Part shown: positions 19,642 to 27,793 of the stretch, one piece after another
How positions within the stretch are numbered: the first letter of the stretch is position 1
Layout: each line of letters begins with the position of its first letter
Source of the DNA: Micromonospora siamensis
GTDB lineage: Bacteria > Actinomycetota > Actinomycetes > Mycobacteriales > Micromonosporaceae
Reading direction: 5' to 3'
DNA: 64,000 bases
Assembly: GCF_900090305.1 (NCBI RefSeq)
Contig: NZ_LT607751.1
Span: 2,728,001 to 2,792,000, forward strand
Made by a program: the position numbers and the translations under genes
Notes under the pieces: generated by a model
The model's input: the letters and a program-made list of their open reading frames with translations, nothing else
Told to the model about the DNA's origin: nothing
Database searches by the model: none

Positions 19642-22600
19642 TCATCCGGCCGGCCGGGCCCGGTCGAGCACCTCCTCGGGGGTGAGCGGCGCCTTCGGGT
19701 GGTGGGTGAGGCAGAGCGGGGTGCGTACCTTGACGAACGAGAAACCCTCCCCGGCGGCGTAGAACTCGCCGCTGTCGAGCAGGCCGATGTCCGGCAGCCG
19801 ACCGCCCTTGGCCGCCGCCAGGGTACGCGCGGCGTCAATCTGCGCCGGCGCGTTGAGCAGCCCGAAGAACTGGGTGGTCGCGTTGCCGGAGATCTGGTTG
19901 TGCAGGCCCTTCGGTGCCTGGGTGGCGAAGACCAGACCCAGCCCGTACTTGCGGGCCTGCGAGGCCAGCGCGATCGAGCTGGCCGTGCACGGGGTGTTCC
20001 CGGTCGACGGGGCGAGGGTCTGCGCCTCGTCCATCACGAACAGCCCACCCAGCGGCCGGTCGCCCGCCGGGTGCCGCCGGATCCAGGCGAAGAGCGCCAT
20101 CTGGAGCTGGTTGACGAAGCTCTGCCGCTGCTCGTCGGAGTTCAGCCCGACGAAGCTGATCACCGAGACCCGGGCCCGCCGGCCCGGCGCGGGGGTGAGC
20201 AGCACGCCCGGGTCGGCGGGCGCCCCGACACCGCCGAAGAGCGGATCGGTGACCATCGCGGCCTTCAGCGTCTCGGCCAGCTCGGCGGCGAGCCGGTCGG
20301 CGCGGGCCATCCGGCTCACCCCGTCGGGCAGGTCGGCGAGGAACTCCACGAAGCCGGGCAGGCCCACCATGCCGCTGCGGGCGTACGCGTGCAGCGCCTC
20401 GGTGAGCACGGCCCTGCCCTGCTGGGCGAGCCTCGTCGGCCGGTTCACCCCGGCCCGCGGGGCCAGCGCCTCGACCGCCGAACGGATCGCCTGGTCGAAC
20501 TCGTCGGGCGAGTCCCAGACCGGGGTGAAGTCGGGCAGCGGTTGGAACGCCAGCGGGCGGCCGGCGAGCAGCCGGGGCGTCCACACGACCACGTCCGTGT
20601 GGTCCAGGTAGTCCCGGGCCCGCCCCTCGTCGCCCGGCCCCCAACCGGCCGGTGGCCGCGGCCACGGGTCGCCGAGCCGGGCCAGGTCGTTGTTCGGGTC
20701 CAGCACGATCGACGAGACGCCCTGGCGGGCGCACTCCTCGACCAGCCGGCGGATCAGCACCGTCTTGCCGGAACCCGACCCGGCGAAGACGACGGTGTGC
20801 CGGCGCAGCGACTCCAGCCGCACGCCGAAGGGCGCCCCGCCGTCGACCGTGTGCCCGAGCGTGAGCACCCCCTCCCCGGGCTCCACCGTCCCGACCTGTG
20901 CCGCACCGCCGCGCTCCACGGTCCCGGCCTGTGCCGCGCCGCCGGGCTCCACGGTCCCGGCCTGTGTCGCACCGCCGGTCGTTCCCTCCGCCGCCGGGGG
21001 ACCGGCGGTCGGGTTGGCGTCGGTGGTGGCCGGTTGGCGCGCCGGCACCCCGGGGTCGCCGAGCACGTCGCGCAGGAGCGCGGTGCCGCTGGCCGGGCGG
21101 CGGGACACCAGCCACTCCGGCAGCCGGGCGTCGGGCGTCGCGGCCAGCTCCCGCAGCGCCGCGAAGACCCGCAGGTCCGCCTCGGTGACGGCGTGCACGA
21201 CGCCGCCGGCCGCGTCGAACGCCGCCAGCACCTGTCGGGTACGCGGACCCGTCGGCCACGGCCCGTTGCGCAGCAGCACCAACCGGCGCTGCGGGATCTC
21301 CCGGTCCAGCCCGGCCATCGTGCAGGCGGCCCGGACCCGGCTGAGCACGGCGATCGCGTTGCCGCTGGCGATGGCCCGGAAGCACCAGTGCGCCTCGTTC
21401 TCGGTCGCCTCGTCCAGCACCTCGATCAACCGGCCGTGCAGCGCCGGCTTCCGCCCGGGCGGCGGGTCGTGTTTGTAGGTGGCGCCGGTCGGGGCCTGCT
21501 CGGCGGTCCAGGCGGCCAGCCCGGCGGCGAGCAGCTCCGGCATCCGGGCGTCCTCGGTGGTCGGGTCCAGCGCGTCGGCGACCCGGGCGGCGGCGACCAG
21601 CTCGGCGAAGCGCCGGTCCAGGTCGGTCAGGTCGTCCAGGTCCCCGGTCCCGGCGCCAGCGCCGGGGGTGAGCCCTGGGCCCGAGGTCACGCCGACCCGT
21701 TCCGATCCCGCCGCGCCGGTCGTCGACGCCGTGCCGGCGGCCGGTGGGCCCTCGACCAGTCGGGCCAGCTCCACGACCTCGCCGGCGTCGCGGCAGGCGG
21801 CGACGTGCCGGTCCACCCGGCGCAGCAGCGCGCGGGGGGTGAGGTCCGGTGCGTCCTCGAACGCCTCCGGCCGGATCGGCCAGGTCGGGTACGGCGGCAC
21901 GAACCGAAGGTCGGCGAAGGCGGCGGTGAACCGCTTCTCCACGATCGCCCGGCCGATCTCGGCGGTCGGGATCCGGTCGGGCAGCAGCGCGGTGCGGAAC
22001 CGGTCGGTGACCGGGGTGGGGGCGCTGCGGGTCAGCAGCTGCCAGGTGTCGGGCAGGCAGGAGACCACGGTCAGGGTGCGCCGGGTGACGTCACGCAGGG
22101 TCAGCAGCCCGTCGGCGACCGGCCCGAACGCCCGGGCGTGGGCGTCCTCCAACGCCTCGTGCTGGTCGAACAGGGCCGTGCTGGTCTGCGCGAACAGGGT
22201 GTCCAGCTGGTCGACGGCGATCACCGTCGGCGACAGGGTCAGCGCCATCAGGCGGGAGATCTCCTGCACGATCTGCTGGGGCGTGCGGATGGTCGGCGTG
22301 AGCCCCCACTCGGCGCGGGCGGCCGGGTCGCCCGGCTCGGAGATCAGGTGGGCGTAGCCGACGTCCTGGGCGGCGAAGTCCAGCGCCCCGTGCAGCACCA
22401 GCGCCCGGGCGGTGTCCTGGGCGTCCCGGCCGACCTCCCGGTTGTAGGTGCGCAGCGCCCGGATGAAGGTGTCCAGGTGCTCCCGGGTCAGCGGGGCCAG
22501 GCCGGCCACCGCGTCGCGTACCTCGGCCGGGATGCCCAGGTAGGCGCTGAGCCGGCGCAGGAACGTCTTGAGCTGGGTGCCCCAACCGGCGGCGTCCGGC

Positions 22601-22941
22601 CGGCCCATCCCCTCCACCAGGGACAGCGCCACACTGGCCCAGAAGGTACGGCCGTTGATCATGTTGACCAGGAAGAAGTAGCCGCCGTCGCGCTGGATGG
22701 TCTCGCGTACCGCGCCGAGCAGGTGGGTCTTGCCGGCGCCCGCCCGGCCCTGCATCGCCACGCCCAGCGGGCGGGCGGTGTCGTCGGTGCGGGCCTTGTT
22801 GACCCCGCCGAGGATCTCCCGGACCACCCGCTCGTGCAGTTCCGGCACGTCGAAGGGGGAGGGGAGCCAGACGTCGTCGGGGGTGGCGGCCGGGTTGAAC
22901 GTCAACGCCTCCAGGGCCGTCCGCTGCTCGGGACCGATCAT
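19642..22941 (-). CDS. Dual-ATPase protein: AAA/STAND-like N-half, HerA/FtsK-like C-half
   Basis: Large cytoplasmic protein of 1,099 residues. The N-terminal ATPase has Walker A GRAGAGKTH at 65-73, a Walker B-like strand VIAVDQLD near 240 and an Orc/Cdc6-style flow. A middle region of about 470-680 includes a small alpha/beta domain (RRLVLLRNGPWPTG). Then a Gly/Ala/Glu linker with three 11-residue repeats leads to a second ATPase with Walker A GSGSGKTVLIRRL near 718 and Walker B LFVMDEAQTLAP near 967, typical of HerA/VirB4/FtsK DNA pumps. Its ATG overlaps the stop of the winged-helix gene (ATGA). Third gene of the operon. DNA translocation is inferred; a role in defence or DNA repair is possible. 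Confidence 0.82.
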   Translation of the reverse strand: MIGPEQRTALEALTFNPAATPDDVWLPSPFDVPELHERVVREILGGVNKARTDDTARPLGVAMQGRAGAGKTHLLGAVRETIQRDGGYFFLVNMINGRTFWASVALSLVEGMGRPDAAGWGTQLKTFLRRLSAYLGIPAEVRDAVAGLAPLTREHLDTFIRALRTYNREVGRDAQDTARALVLHGALDFAAQDVGYAHLISEPGDPAARAEWGLTPTIRTPQQIVQEISRLMALTLSPTVIAVDQLDTLFAQTSTALFDQHEALEDAHARAFGPVADGLLTLRDVTRRTLTVVSCLPDTWQLLTRSAPTPVTDRFRTALLPDRIPTAEIGRAIVEKRFTAAFADLRFVPPYPTWPIRPEAFEDAPDLTPRALLRRVDRHVAACRDAGEVVELARLVEGPPAAGTASTTGAAGSERVGVTSGPGLTPGAGAGTGDLDDLTDLDRRFAELVAAARVADALDPTTEDARMPELLAAGLAAWTAEQAPTGATYKHDPPPGRKPALHGRLIEVLDEATENEAHWCFRAIASGNAIAVLSRVRAACTMAGLDREIPQRRLVLLRNGPWPTGPRTRQVLAAFDAAGGVVHAVTEADLRVFAALRELAATPDARLPEWLVSRRPASGTALLRDVLGDPGVPARQPATTDANPTAGPPAAEGTTGGATQAGTVEPGGAAQAGTVERGGAAQVGTVEPGEGVLTLGHTVDGGAPFGVRLESLRRHTVVFAGSGSGKTVLIRRLVEECARQGVSSIVLDPNNDLARLGDPWPRPPAGWGPGDEGRARDYLDHTDVVVWTPRLLAGRPLAFQPLPDFTPVWDSPDEFDQAIRSAVEALAPRAGVNRPTRLAQQGRAVLTEALHAYARSGMVGLPGFVEFLADLPDGVSRMARADRLAAELAETLKAAMVTDPLFGGVGAPADPGVLLTPAPGRRARVSVISFVGLNSDEQRQSFVNQLQMALFAWIRRHPAGDRPLGGLFVMDEAQTLAPSTGNTPCTASSIALASQARKYGLGLVFATQAPKGLHNQISGNATTQFFGLLNAPAQIDAARTLAAAKGGRLPDIGLLDSGEFYAAGEGFSFVKVRTPLCLTHHPKAPLTPEEVLDRARPAG
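20881..20979. repeat. Three tandem 33-bp repeats inside the dual-ATPase gene
   Basis: Units at 20881-20913, 20914-20946 and 20947-20979 differ by only a few bases and encode an 11-residue GGAAQAGTVEP-like repeat on the minus strand. They form the hinge between the two ATPase halves. Copy number is likely to vary between strains. Confidence 0.85.
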
Positions 22942-23606
22942 GCCACGCCGATCGACAGGGCGTGGTTGTCCTCGTCGCCGATCCGGACGGCCGCCGCGCG
23001 GTCCCGCGCGGTCAGCGACTTCGAGTTCGCCACCGGGATGACCCGTACGCCGTCCCGGCGGGCCAGCGCGCGCAGCGCGGCGTCCACGGTGGACCGGTCG
23101 TGACCGGCGAGCCGGTCCCGGACGTCGGCCAGCCGTACCCACTCGCCGGTGGTCCCGGCCAGCTCCCGGTACGCGTCCCGGATCGCCGCCTCCACCTCGG
23201 CCGTCGAGGCGGGCGCGTCGGCGACGACCGCCGGCTCCTCGATACCTGCCTGCTTGAAGAACTCGCCGTGACTGACCCGCAGCCGGTCCAGCGAGCGGTG
23301 CAGGTTCGCCAGCAGGGTCACCAGCGACCGGGTGGCCGAGCCGCTGCGGGCCGGCGGCCCGGCCCGGTGCAGCTCCCGCACCACCTTCCAACCCCGGTCG
23401 GTCAGCTCGTGGGCGAAGGGGCGCTGCGTCCGGTCGGTCTCCACCAGGCCCGCCGCCACCAGCCGGGCGTTGTCCTTCCCGGTCAACGCGAAGCCGGCCA
23501 GCTCCTTGAGCTCGGTGTTGGTCAGGCTGCGCGCCTCGGCCATCAGCACGACGAGCGCGTTGATCTGGTTCGGGGTCAGATCCGGTCCGTCGTCAGTGGT
23601 CGGCAT
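22938..23606 (-). CDS. Double winged-helix DNA-binding protein
   Basis: Protein of 222 residues. Residues 9-75 form a MarR-like winged helix (LTPNQINALVVLMAEARSLT, recognition region LTNTELKELAG, wing with ELTDRGWKVV). After a helical linker, residues about 145-205 look like a second winged helix (WVRLADVRDRLAGHDRSTVDAALRALARR). It may be a DNA-targeting subunit rather than a repressor, because it lies in the middle of an operon: its start overlaps the nuclease gene by 14 bases and its stop overlaps the dual-ATPase start by four. GAGGAGAAGAGG precedes the ATG. Confidence 0.75.
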   Translation of the reverse strand: MPTTDDGPDLTPNQINALVVLMAEARSLTNTELKELAGFALTGKDNARLVAAGLVETDRTQRPFAHELTDRGWKVVRELHRAGPPARSGSATRSLVTLLANLHRSLDRLRVSHGEFFKQAGIEEPAVVADAPASTAEVEAAIRDAYRELAGTTGEWVRLADVRDRLAGHDRSTVDAALRALARRDGVRVIPVANSKSLTARDRAAAVRIGDEDNHALSIGVA

Positions 23607-24693
23607 GGTGCCTCTTCTCCTCGTGGTGCGGGCCGGCCGCCCGTCTGGTGGCCAGCAGATCACGGATGCTCCCGAGCACGGCGGGCACGTCGGTGAGCAC
23701 CTGGTCGTTGGTGAACCGCAGCACGTCGTACCCGAGCAGCTGCAGGTGGACGTCGCGCCGCCGGTCGTCGGCGAAGCGCACCCGCCCACGATGCTCGGGC
23801 CCGTCGACCTCCACCGCAAGGCCCTCGGCGAGCCAGCAGAGGTCCAACCGGTACGCCGGGCCGAGCGGATGCCCCTGCCAGGTGTGGTTCCACCGCCGGC
23901 CGTACGCCCACCCGTGGCGGGACAGCGCCCGCTCCAGGGTCTGCTCGGCGGGGCTGTCGGCGCGCGGCAGCCCGGACAGTGGCGGGCAGCTCACCAGCGC
24001 CCCCGTCGGCGCCGGCCCGCCACCGGCCGCCGGTTCGGCCACGGCGCGCACCTCGTGCGGCAGCGTCACCGTGACGACGGGCACCCGGTCGACCGTCCGC
24101 AGTGGCCTCCCGGCCAGCCACACCGTGAACCGGCCGTGCCCGGCCAGCCACTCGGCGCTCGCGGCGAGGACCCGTTCACCCTCGGCGGTGAGCCCGTCGG
24201 GCACCTCGACCAGCAGCACCACGCCGGTGCGCCGGTACGCGTCGGCGAGCACCCGGGCCAGCCCGGCGGCGCGTACCTCCGCCGGGAAGCGGGACCGGCC
24301 GGCGTGCCGGCTCCCGGCCGGCGGCCCGGACCGGGCGGCCAACGCGCGTCCCGCCAGGTCGGTGAGGAACGGGCCGAACGCGGCCGACCGGGCGGCCGCC
24401 GCGGCGGCCAGCGACCGGACCGCCGCCGCGCCCAGCGGGTGCGGGCCGTCGAGCCGGTCGGCGCCGGGCAGCCAGCTCGGGAAGAGCGCGAGCGCGGCCC
24501 GGTCCAGCTCGGTCAGGAGGGCGGCGACCTGTTCGCCCGCGGTGCGTCCGGGCAGCCCGTGCACCCGGAGCACCGCCGGCGCGCCCGGCGGCAGCGGGTC
24601 CAGCGCCACGGCGAGCAGCTCCGGGTCGACGTCGGGCAGGAGACTCACCCGGTGGGCCGGGGGCGCGTCCCACCACTGCGCCGCCCCGGTCAT
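23593..24693 (-). CDS. Protein with C-terminal DUF559/Vsr-type endonuclease domain
   Basis: Protein of 366 residues. The N-terminal 230 residues are Ala/Leu-rich and resemble no domain I know, although two segments with strands ending in hydrophobic VLLVEVPDG and FTVWLAGRP suggest an alpha/beta or decayed ATPase-like fold. The last 115 residues are a DUF559/very-short-patch-repair nuclease domain: SPAEQTLERAL, then RLDLCWLAEGLAVEVDGPEH with the catalytic D...ExD pattern, then DRRRDVHLQLLGYDVLRFTND. First gene of the operon with the winged-helix and dual-ATPase genes. The start is fixed by a leaderless promoter. Confidence 0.8.
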   Translation of the reverse strand: MTGAAQWWDAPPAHRVSLLPDVDPELLAVALDPLPPGAPAVLRVHGLPGRTAGEQVAALLTELDRAALALFPSWLPGADRLDGPHPLGAAAVRSLAAAAAARSAAFGPFLTDLAGRALAARSGPPAGSRHAGRSRFPAEVRAAGLARVLADAYRRTGVVLLVEVPDGLTAEGERVLAASAEWLAGHGRFTVWLAGRPLRTVDRVPVVTVTLPHEVRAVAEPAAGGGPAPTGALVSCPPLSGLPRADSPAEQTLERALSRHGWAYGRRWNHTWQGHPLGPAYRLDLCWLAEGLAVEVDGPEHRGRVRFADDRRRDVHLQLLGYDVLRFTNDQVLTDVPAVLGSIRDLLATRRAAGPHHEEKRHHADH

Positions 24694-24699
24694 GGCCCG

Positions 24700-24705
24700 A
24701 CCATA
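24700..24705 (-). promoter_or_regulatory. -10 element driving the nuclease/ATPase operon
   Basis: TATGGT on the minus strand lies six bases before the ATG at 24693. The three genes downstream overlap without gaps, so this is probably their only promoter. Confidence 0.5.
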
Positions 24706-24740
24706 CGGGTCGATGGTCGTCCCCGGCACCCGGGCCGACC

Positions 24741-25256
24741 TCAGGCCAGCGGGTGGGCGATGCCCCGGGCGTGGTCGGCCAGGGCCGCCCCGACCACCGT
24801 GGCCTGCAACGGCAGCATCTCCAGGCAGCGGCGGACCGCCGCGGACATCAGCGCGTTCGGCACCCGCATCGACAGCGTGCAGTGCGGCACCCAGTGGCCC
24901 GGCCGGTAGTGCTCGAATCCGGCGATCCCGGCCCGGGTCAGCCGCTCGTGCACCCGGGCGTGGTGGTCGAGCAGCTCGGCGGTGGGGGTGGCGCCGAGCC
25001 AGAGCACCCGGCCGACGAACTGGCCGGCGTACTGGAAGGTCAACCGCAGCGGTGGCGCCACCGGCAGGCCGGCCAGCGCCTCGGTCACCCGGTCCGGGTC
25101 GAAGCGGGACGCCACCGCCAGCGAGACGTGCGGCCGGTGCCGCTGCTCCAGCAGCGACCGCAGGCTCTGCACCCCCTCGGACTCCAGCGCGTCCCAGAGC
25201 ACCCGGATCCGCCGGGTGGCGTCGGTGTCCAGATACAGCTCCAGCGCCGCGACCAT
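24741..25256 (-). CDS. 2H phosphoesterase / 2'-5' RNA ligase-like protein
   Basis: Protein of 171 residues with the two-histidine fold: H43-V-S-L and H125-C-T-L are the paired HxS/TL motifs that make the catalytic site of 2'-5' RNA ligases and cyclic phosphodiesterases. Length matches the family. The substrate is not known; bacterial members act on RNA ends or cyclic nucleotides in vitro. Start ATG 25256 is supported by TAGGGT seven bases upstream (leaderless). It lies 47 bases downstream of the promoter region of the nuclease operon and may be an independent unit. Confidence 0.85.
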   Translation of the reverse strand: MVAALELYLDTDATRRIRVLWDALESEGVQSLRSLLEQRHRPHVSLAVASRFDPDRVTEALAGLPVAPPLRLTFQYAGQFVGRVLWLGATPTAELLDHHARVHERLTRAGIAGFEHYRPGHWVPHCTLSMRVPNALMSAAVRRCLEMLPLQATVVGAALADHARGIAHPLA

Positions 25257-25263
25257 GACGATC

Positions 25264-25269
25264 ACCCTA
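25264..25269 (-). promoter_or_regulatory. -10 element of leaderless promoter (2H gene)
   Basis: TAGGGT on the minus strand ends seven bases before the ATG at 25256. Confidence 0.45.
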
Positions 25270-25342
25270 GGCGCGAGGTTTGCCGCCGCCGCCCGGCGGT
25301 ACTGGTCCCAGGCGAGCAACCACGATCGAGAGGCGGTGCCCG

Positions 25343-25852
25343 GTGGACGCGAACGACCTGCTGACCGAGGTGTACGGGCGGTTGCCCGACCTGGTCCGCT
25401 CCGCGGTGGACGGCCTCTCCGCCGAGCAGCTGCGCCGGGCTCCCGCGCCGGGGGCCAACCCGGTCGGCTGGCTGGTCTGGCACCTGACCCGGATCCAGGA
25501 CCACCACGTCGCCGACCTGCTGGGTGAGGAGCAGATCTGGGTCTCCGGCGACTGGGCGCCCCGCTTCGGGCTGACGGCCGACCCGGACGACACCGGATTC
25601 GGGCACGGCCCCGACCAGATCGCGGCGGTGCGGCCGGAGGGCGGCACGGCGCTGATCGGCTACTTCGACGCGGTGCACGACCGCACGAGCCGTTTCCTGG
25701 CCGGGCTGACCGCCGCCGACCTGGACCGGGTGGTCGACGAGGCCTGGGACCCGCCGGTGACCCTCGGCGTCCGGCTGGTCAGCGTCGCCGACGACGACCT
25801 CCAGCACGCCGGGCAGGCCGCATACGTACGCGGGCTGGTCCTGGCGGACTGA
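25343..25852 (+). CDS. DinB-superfamily protein (DUF664-like)
   Basis: Four-helix-bundle protein of 169 residues. Metal-ligand histidines typical of the DinB superfamily are visible: the WHLTRIQDHH cluster near residue 48-57 and LQHAGQAAYVRG near 155. Actinobacterial members include mycothiol-dependent S-transferases, a role that fits this family but cannot be shown here. GTG 25343 is used, with GAGAGGCGG upstream. A second, distant DinB gene is at 33433-33939. Confidence 0.82.
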   Translation: MDANDLLTEVYGRLPDLVRSAVDGLSAEQLRRAPAPGANPVGWLVWHLTRIQDHHVADLLGEEQIWVSGDWAPRFGLTADPDDTGFGHGPDQIAAVRPEGGTALIGYFDAVHDRTSRFLAGLTAADLDRVVDEAWDPPVTLGVRLVSVADDDLQHAGQAAYVRGLVLAD

Positions 25853-25856
25853 CCGT

Positions 25857-25889
25857 GGGCCGGCCGGGACGATCCGCCCCGGCCGGCCC
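25857..25889. terminator. Bidirectional hairpin terminator
   Basis: GGGCCGGCCGGG and CCCGGCCGGCCC form a 12-base-pair stem with a nine-base loop in the gap between two convergent genes (DinB and alcohol dehydrogenase). Confidence 0.8.
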
Positions 25890-25897
25890 GCACCGGC

Positions 25898-26944
25898 TCA
25901 CGGCACGATCACCGCGCGGCCCTCCAGCGTGCCGTCGCGCAGCTGGTGGTACGCGTCGACCGCCTGGTCCAGGCCGAACGTGGTGATCTTCGGCTTGATC
26001 AGCCCCCGGGCGCCCAGGTCGAGCACCTCGATCAGCTCCGGCCGGCTGCCCCAGTAGACCGTCTGGATGCTCACCTCGTACGGCACCCCGAAGAACGACA
26101 CCGGCAGGGTGCCGCCGCCGAGTCCGACGATGGTCAGGTCGCCCAGCGTCCGGGCCACCGACACGCCGAGCTTCAGGGTGGCGTCCGCGCCCACGAAGTC
26201 CAGCACCACGTCCGCGCCCCGACTGCCGGTCGCCGCGCGGATCCGCTCGGCGGCGTCGGAGTCCGGGCGCAGCGTCAGGTCGGCGCCGTACTCCCGGGCC
26301 AGGGCCAGCGCGTCGTCGCGGGTGTCCACCGCGATCACCCGGGCCGCCGTGGTGGCCTTGAGGATCTGCACGCCCACGTGTCCGAGACCGCCCACGCCGA
26401 TCACCAGGGCGGTGCTGTCCGGCAGCAGCTTCGGCAGGGACCGGCGGATCGCGTGGTACGGGGTGAGACCGGCGTCGGTCAGCGGCGCGGCGGCCACCGG
26501 GTCGAGCCCCTCGGGCAGCGGCACCAGGTGCCGGGCGTCGGGCACCAGCAGGTATTCGGCCATTCCGCCGTCCAGGCCCAGCCCGCCCCCGCCGCCCGGC
26601 ACCGGGGCCGCGGCCGGGTTCTCGCAGTACGTGTCGACCCCCACCCGGCAGCGGGCGCAGGTCCCGCAGCCCCACGGCCCGTAGACGGCCACCGGCTGTC
26701 CCTCGGTCAGCCCGGTCACCCCGGCGCCCAGGGCGTGCACCCAGCCGGCGTTCTCGTGGCCCAGGGTGAACGGCGGGTTCCAGGGCACCGCGCCGGCCTC
26801 GAAGTCGTGCATCAGGTGCAGGTCGGAGTGGCAGGCCCCGGCGCCGCCCACCTTGATCACCACCTGGCCGGGTCCCGGCTCCGGTCGGGGCACCTCGGTC
26901 AGTTCCGGCTCGGATTTCCAGTTCGGCAGTCGCAGCGCGCGCAT
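25898..26944 (-). CDS. Zinc-dependent alcohol dehydrogenase (MDR family)
   Basis: Medium-chain dehydrogenase of 348 residues. Catalytic zinc ligands C38 and H63-E64 (GACHSD; LGHENAG) are present, and the structural zinc site has its four cysteines at 93, 96, 99 and 107. The NAD(P) Rossmann motif GVGGLGHVGVQ is near residue 185. It probably oxidises a primary or secondary alcohol; sequence resembles bacterial AdhP/propanol-type enzymes. ATG 26944 has GGAG upstream. Single gene, convergent with DinB. Confidence 0.92.
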   Translation of the reverse strand: MRALRLPNWKSEPELTEVPRPEPGPGQVVIKVGGAGACHSDLHLMHDFEAGAVPWNPPFTLGHENAGWVHALGAGVTGLTEGQPVAVYGPWGCGTCARCRVGVDTYCENPAAAPVPGGGGGLGLDGGMAEYLLVPDARHLVPLPEGLDPVAAAPLTDAGLTPYHAIRRSLPKLLPDSTALVIGVGGLGHVGVQILKATTAARVIAVDTRDDALALAREYGADLTLRPDSDAAERIRAATGSRGADVVLDFVGADATLKLGVSVARTLGDLTIVGLGGGTLPVSFFGVPYEVSIQTVYWGSRPELIEVLDLGARGLIKPKITTFGLDQAVDAYHQLRDGTLEGRAVIVP

Positions 26945-27044
26945 CGGGTGAACTCCCGTCCGTGTCGTCGTCCCTGCCGCTGCGTGCCCGGCGAGGCAGC
27001 GGGCAAACGGCCCGCCCCGGCTCCTACTGCCGGCCGATGTCCAG

Positions 27045-27242
27045 CCGCCCGCCGCCGCGTACGCGAGCAGGTGGAACGCCTGCCGCCCGAGGCTCTCGTC
27101 CCAGCGGGCCGCGTAGAGGCCGGTGCGCGGGTCCAGAGCCCTCGAGCAGGGCGTGCCCGGCCACCCCCTGCTCCCAGGACTGCCGCTGCATGGCCAGCAG
27201 CGCCGTGAGCACCCGGTCCGCCGACGTTCCGTCCAGTCCCAT
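27045..27242 (-). pseudogene. Remnant of a GH88/GH105-like glycosyl hydrolase
   Basis: From an ATG at 27242 about 33 codons match the start of a family of actinobacterial (alpha/alpha)6 hydrolases: DRVLTALLAMQRQSWEQGVA. The frame then becomes meaningless, while the +1 frame from 27136 to about 27045 reads LDPRTGLYAARWDESLGRQ, which looks like a later part of the same kind of protein. The middle several hundred residues are missing. I read this as an internally deleted, frameshifted gene that keeps both scraps. The family assignment is from memory of the motif. Confidence 0.5.
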
Positions 27243-27415
27243 CGCGCCTCTCCCGTCCCGGTCGTACCGGTCCCGCACTACCCGCGATTCGCGTTCCGAC
27301 TCCGGCTCGTCCGCCGGATCCGGTCCCGACCGGATCACCCCGACCGGGTGAGCCGGGCTCACCCCCGGCCGGGGGACGCTGCGGGGACCAGTGACCGTGG
27401 GAAGGGGCGGATTCG

Positions 27416-27793
27416 ATGGCCATGTCGGCGGCGGAGCATCTCGCCAGCCGGGTACCGGGTCGACATCCCGACCTGCCGGAGACCACGTCCGGCACCCTGC
27501 GGCTGGACATCCGCGAGGACGGGCACACGGACCACTGGCACCTCACCATCGACCACCAGACCGTCCGGGTGAGCCGGTCGTACGAGGAGGCCGACCTGAT
27601 CGTGGGCGGGGAGCGCCCGGTCTTCGACCGGCTCGCCGCCGGTGGGACGCACATCGGTTCGGCGTTGCTGCGCAACGACGTGACGGCCCGGGGGAACCTG
27701 CGGCTGCTGATGTCGCTGCGGCGGTTGTTCCCGGGGCCGCCGGACGCCCACCACCCCCGGTCGTACTGCCTGGACGGGGACGGGGACCGATGA
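27416..27793 (+). CDS. SCP2 sterol-carrier-like domain protein
   Basis: Single-domain protein of 125 residues with an SCP2-type fold: TLRLDIREDGHTDHWHLTIDH strands, then EADLIVGGERPVFDRLAAG and a helix with ARGNLRLLMSLRRLF. Such domains bind lipids or hydrophobic groups in a tunnel. The last residues overlap the start of the debranching-enzyme-like gene by four bases (ATGA), so the two are one operon. Why a lipid-binding fold should be paired with a carbohydrate enzyme is unclear. Confidence 0.75.
   Translation: MAMSAAEHLASRVPGRHPDLPETTSGTLRLDIREDGHTDHWHLTIDHQTVRVSRSYEEADLIVGGERPVFDRLAAGGTHIGSALLRNDVTARGNLRLLMSLRRLFPGPPDAHHPRSYCLDGDGDR

Noticed and set aside
19699..23103. Plus-strand open frame of 1,134 codons
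   Set aside because: Antisense to the dual-ATPase gene, which has clear Walker motifs; the plus frame has none and is rich in Arg, Gly and Gln.
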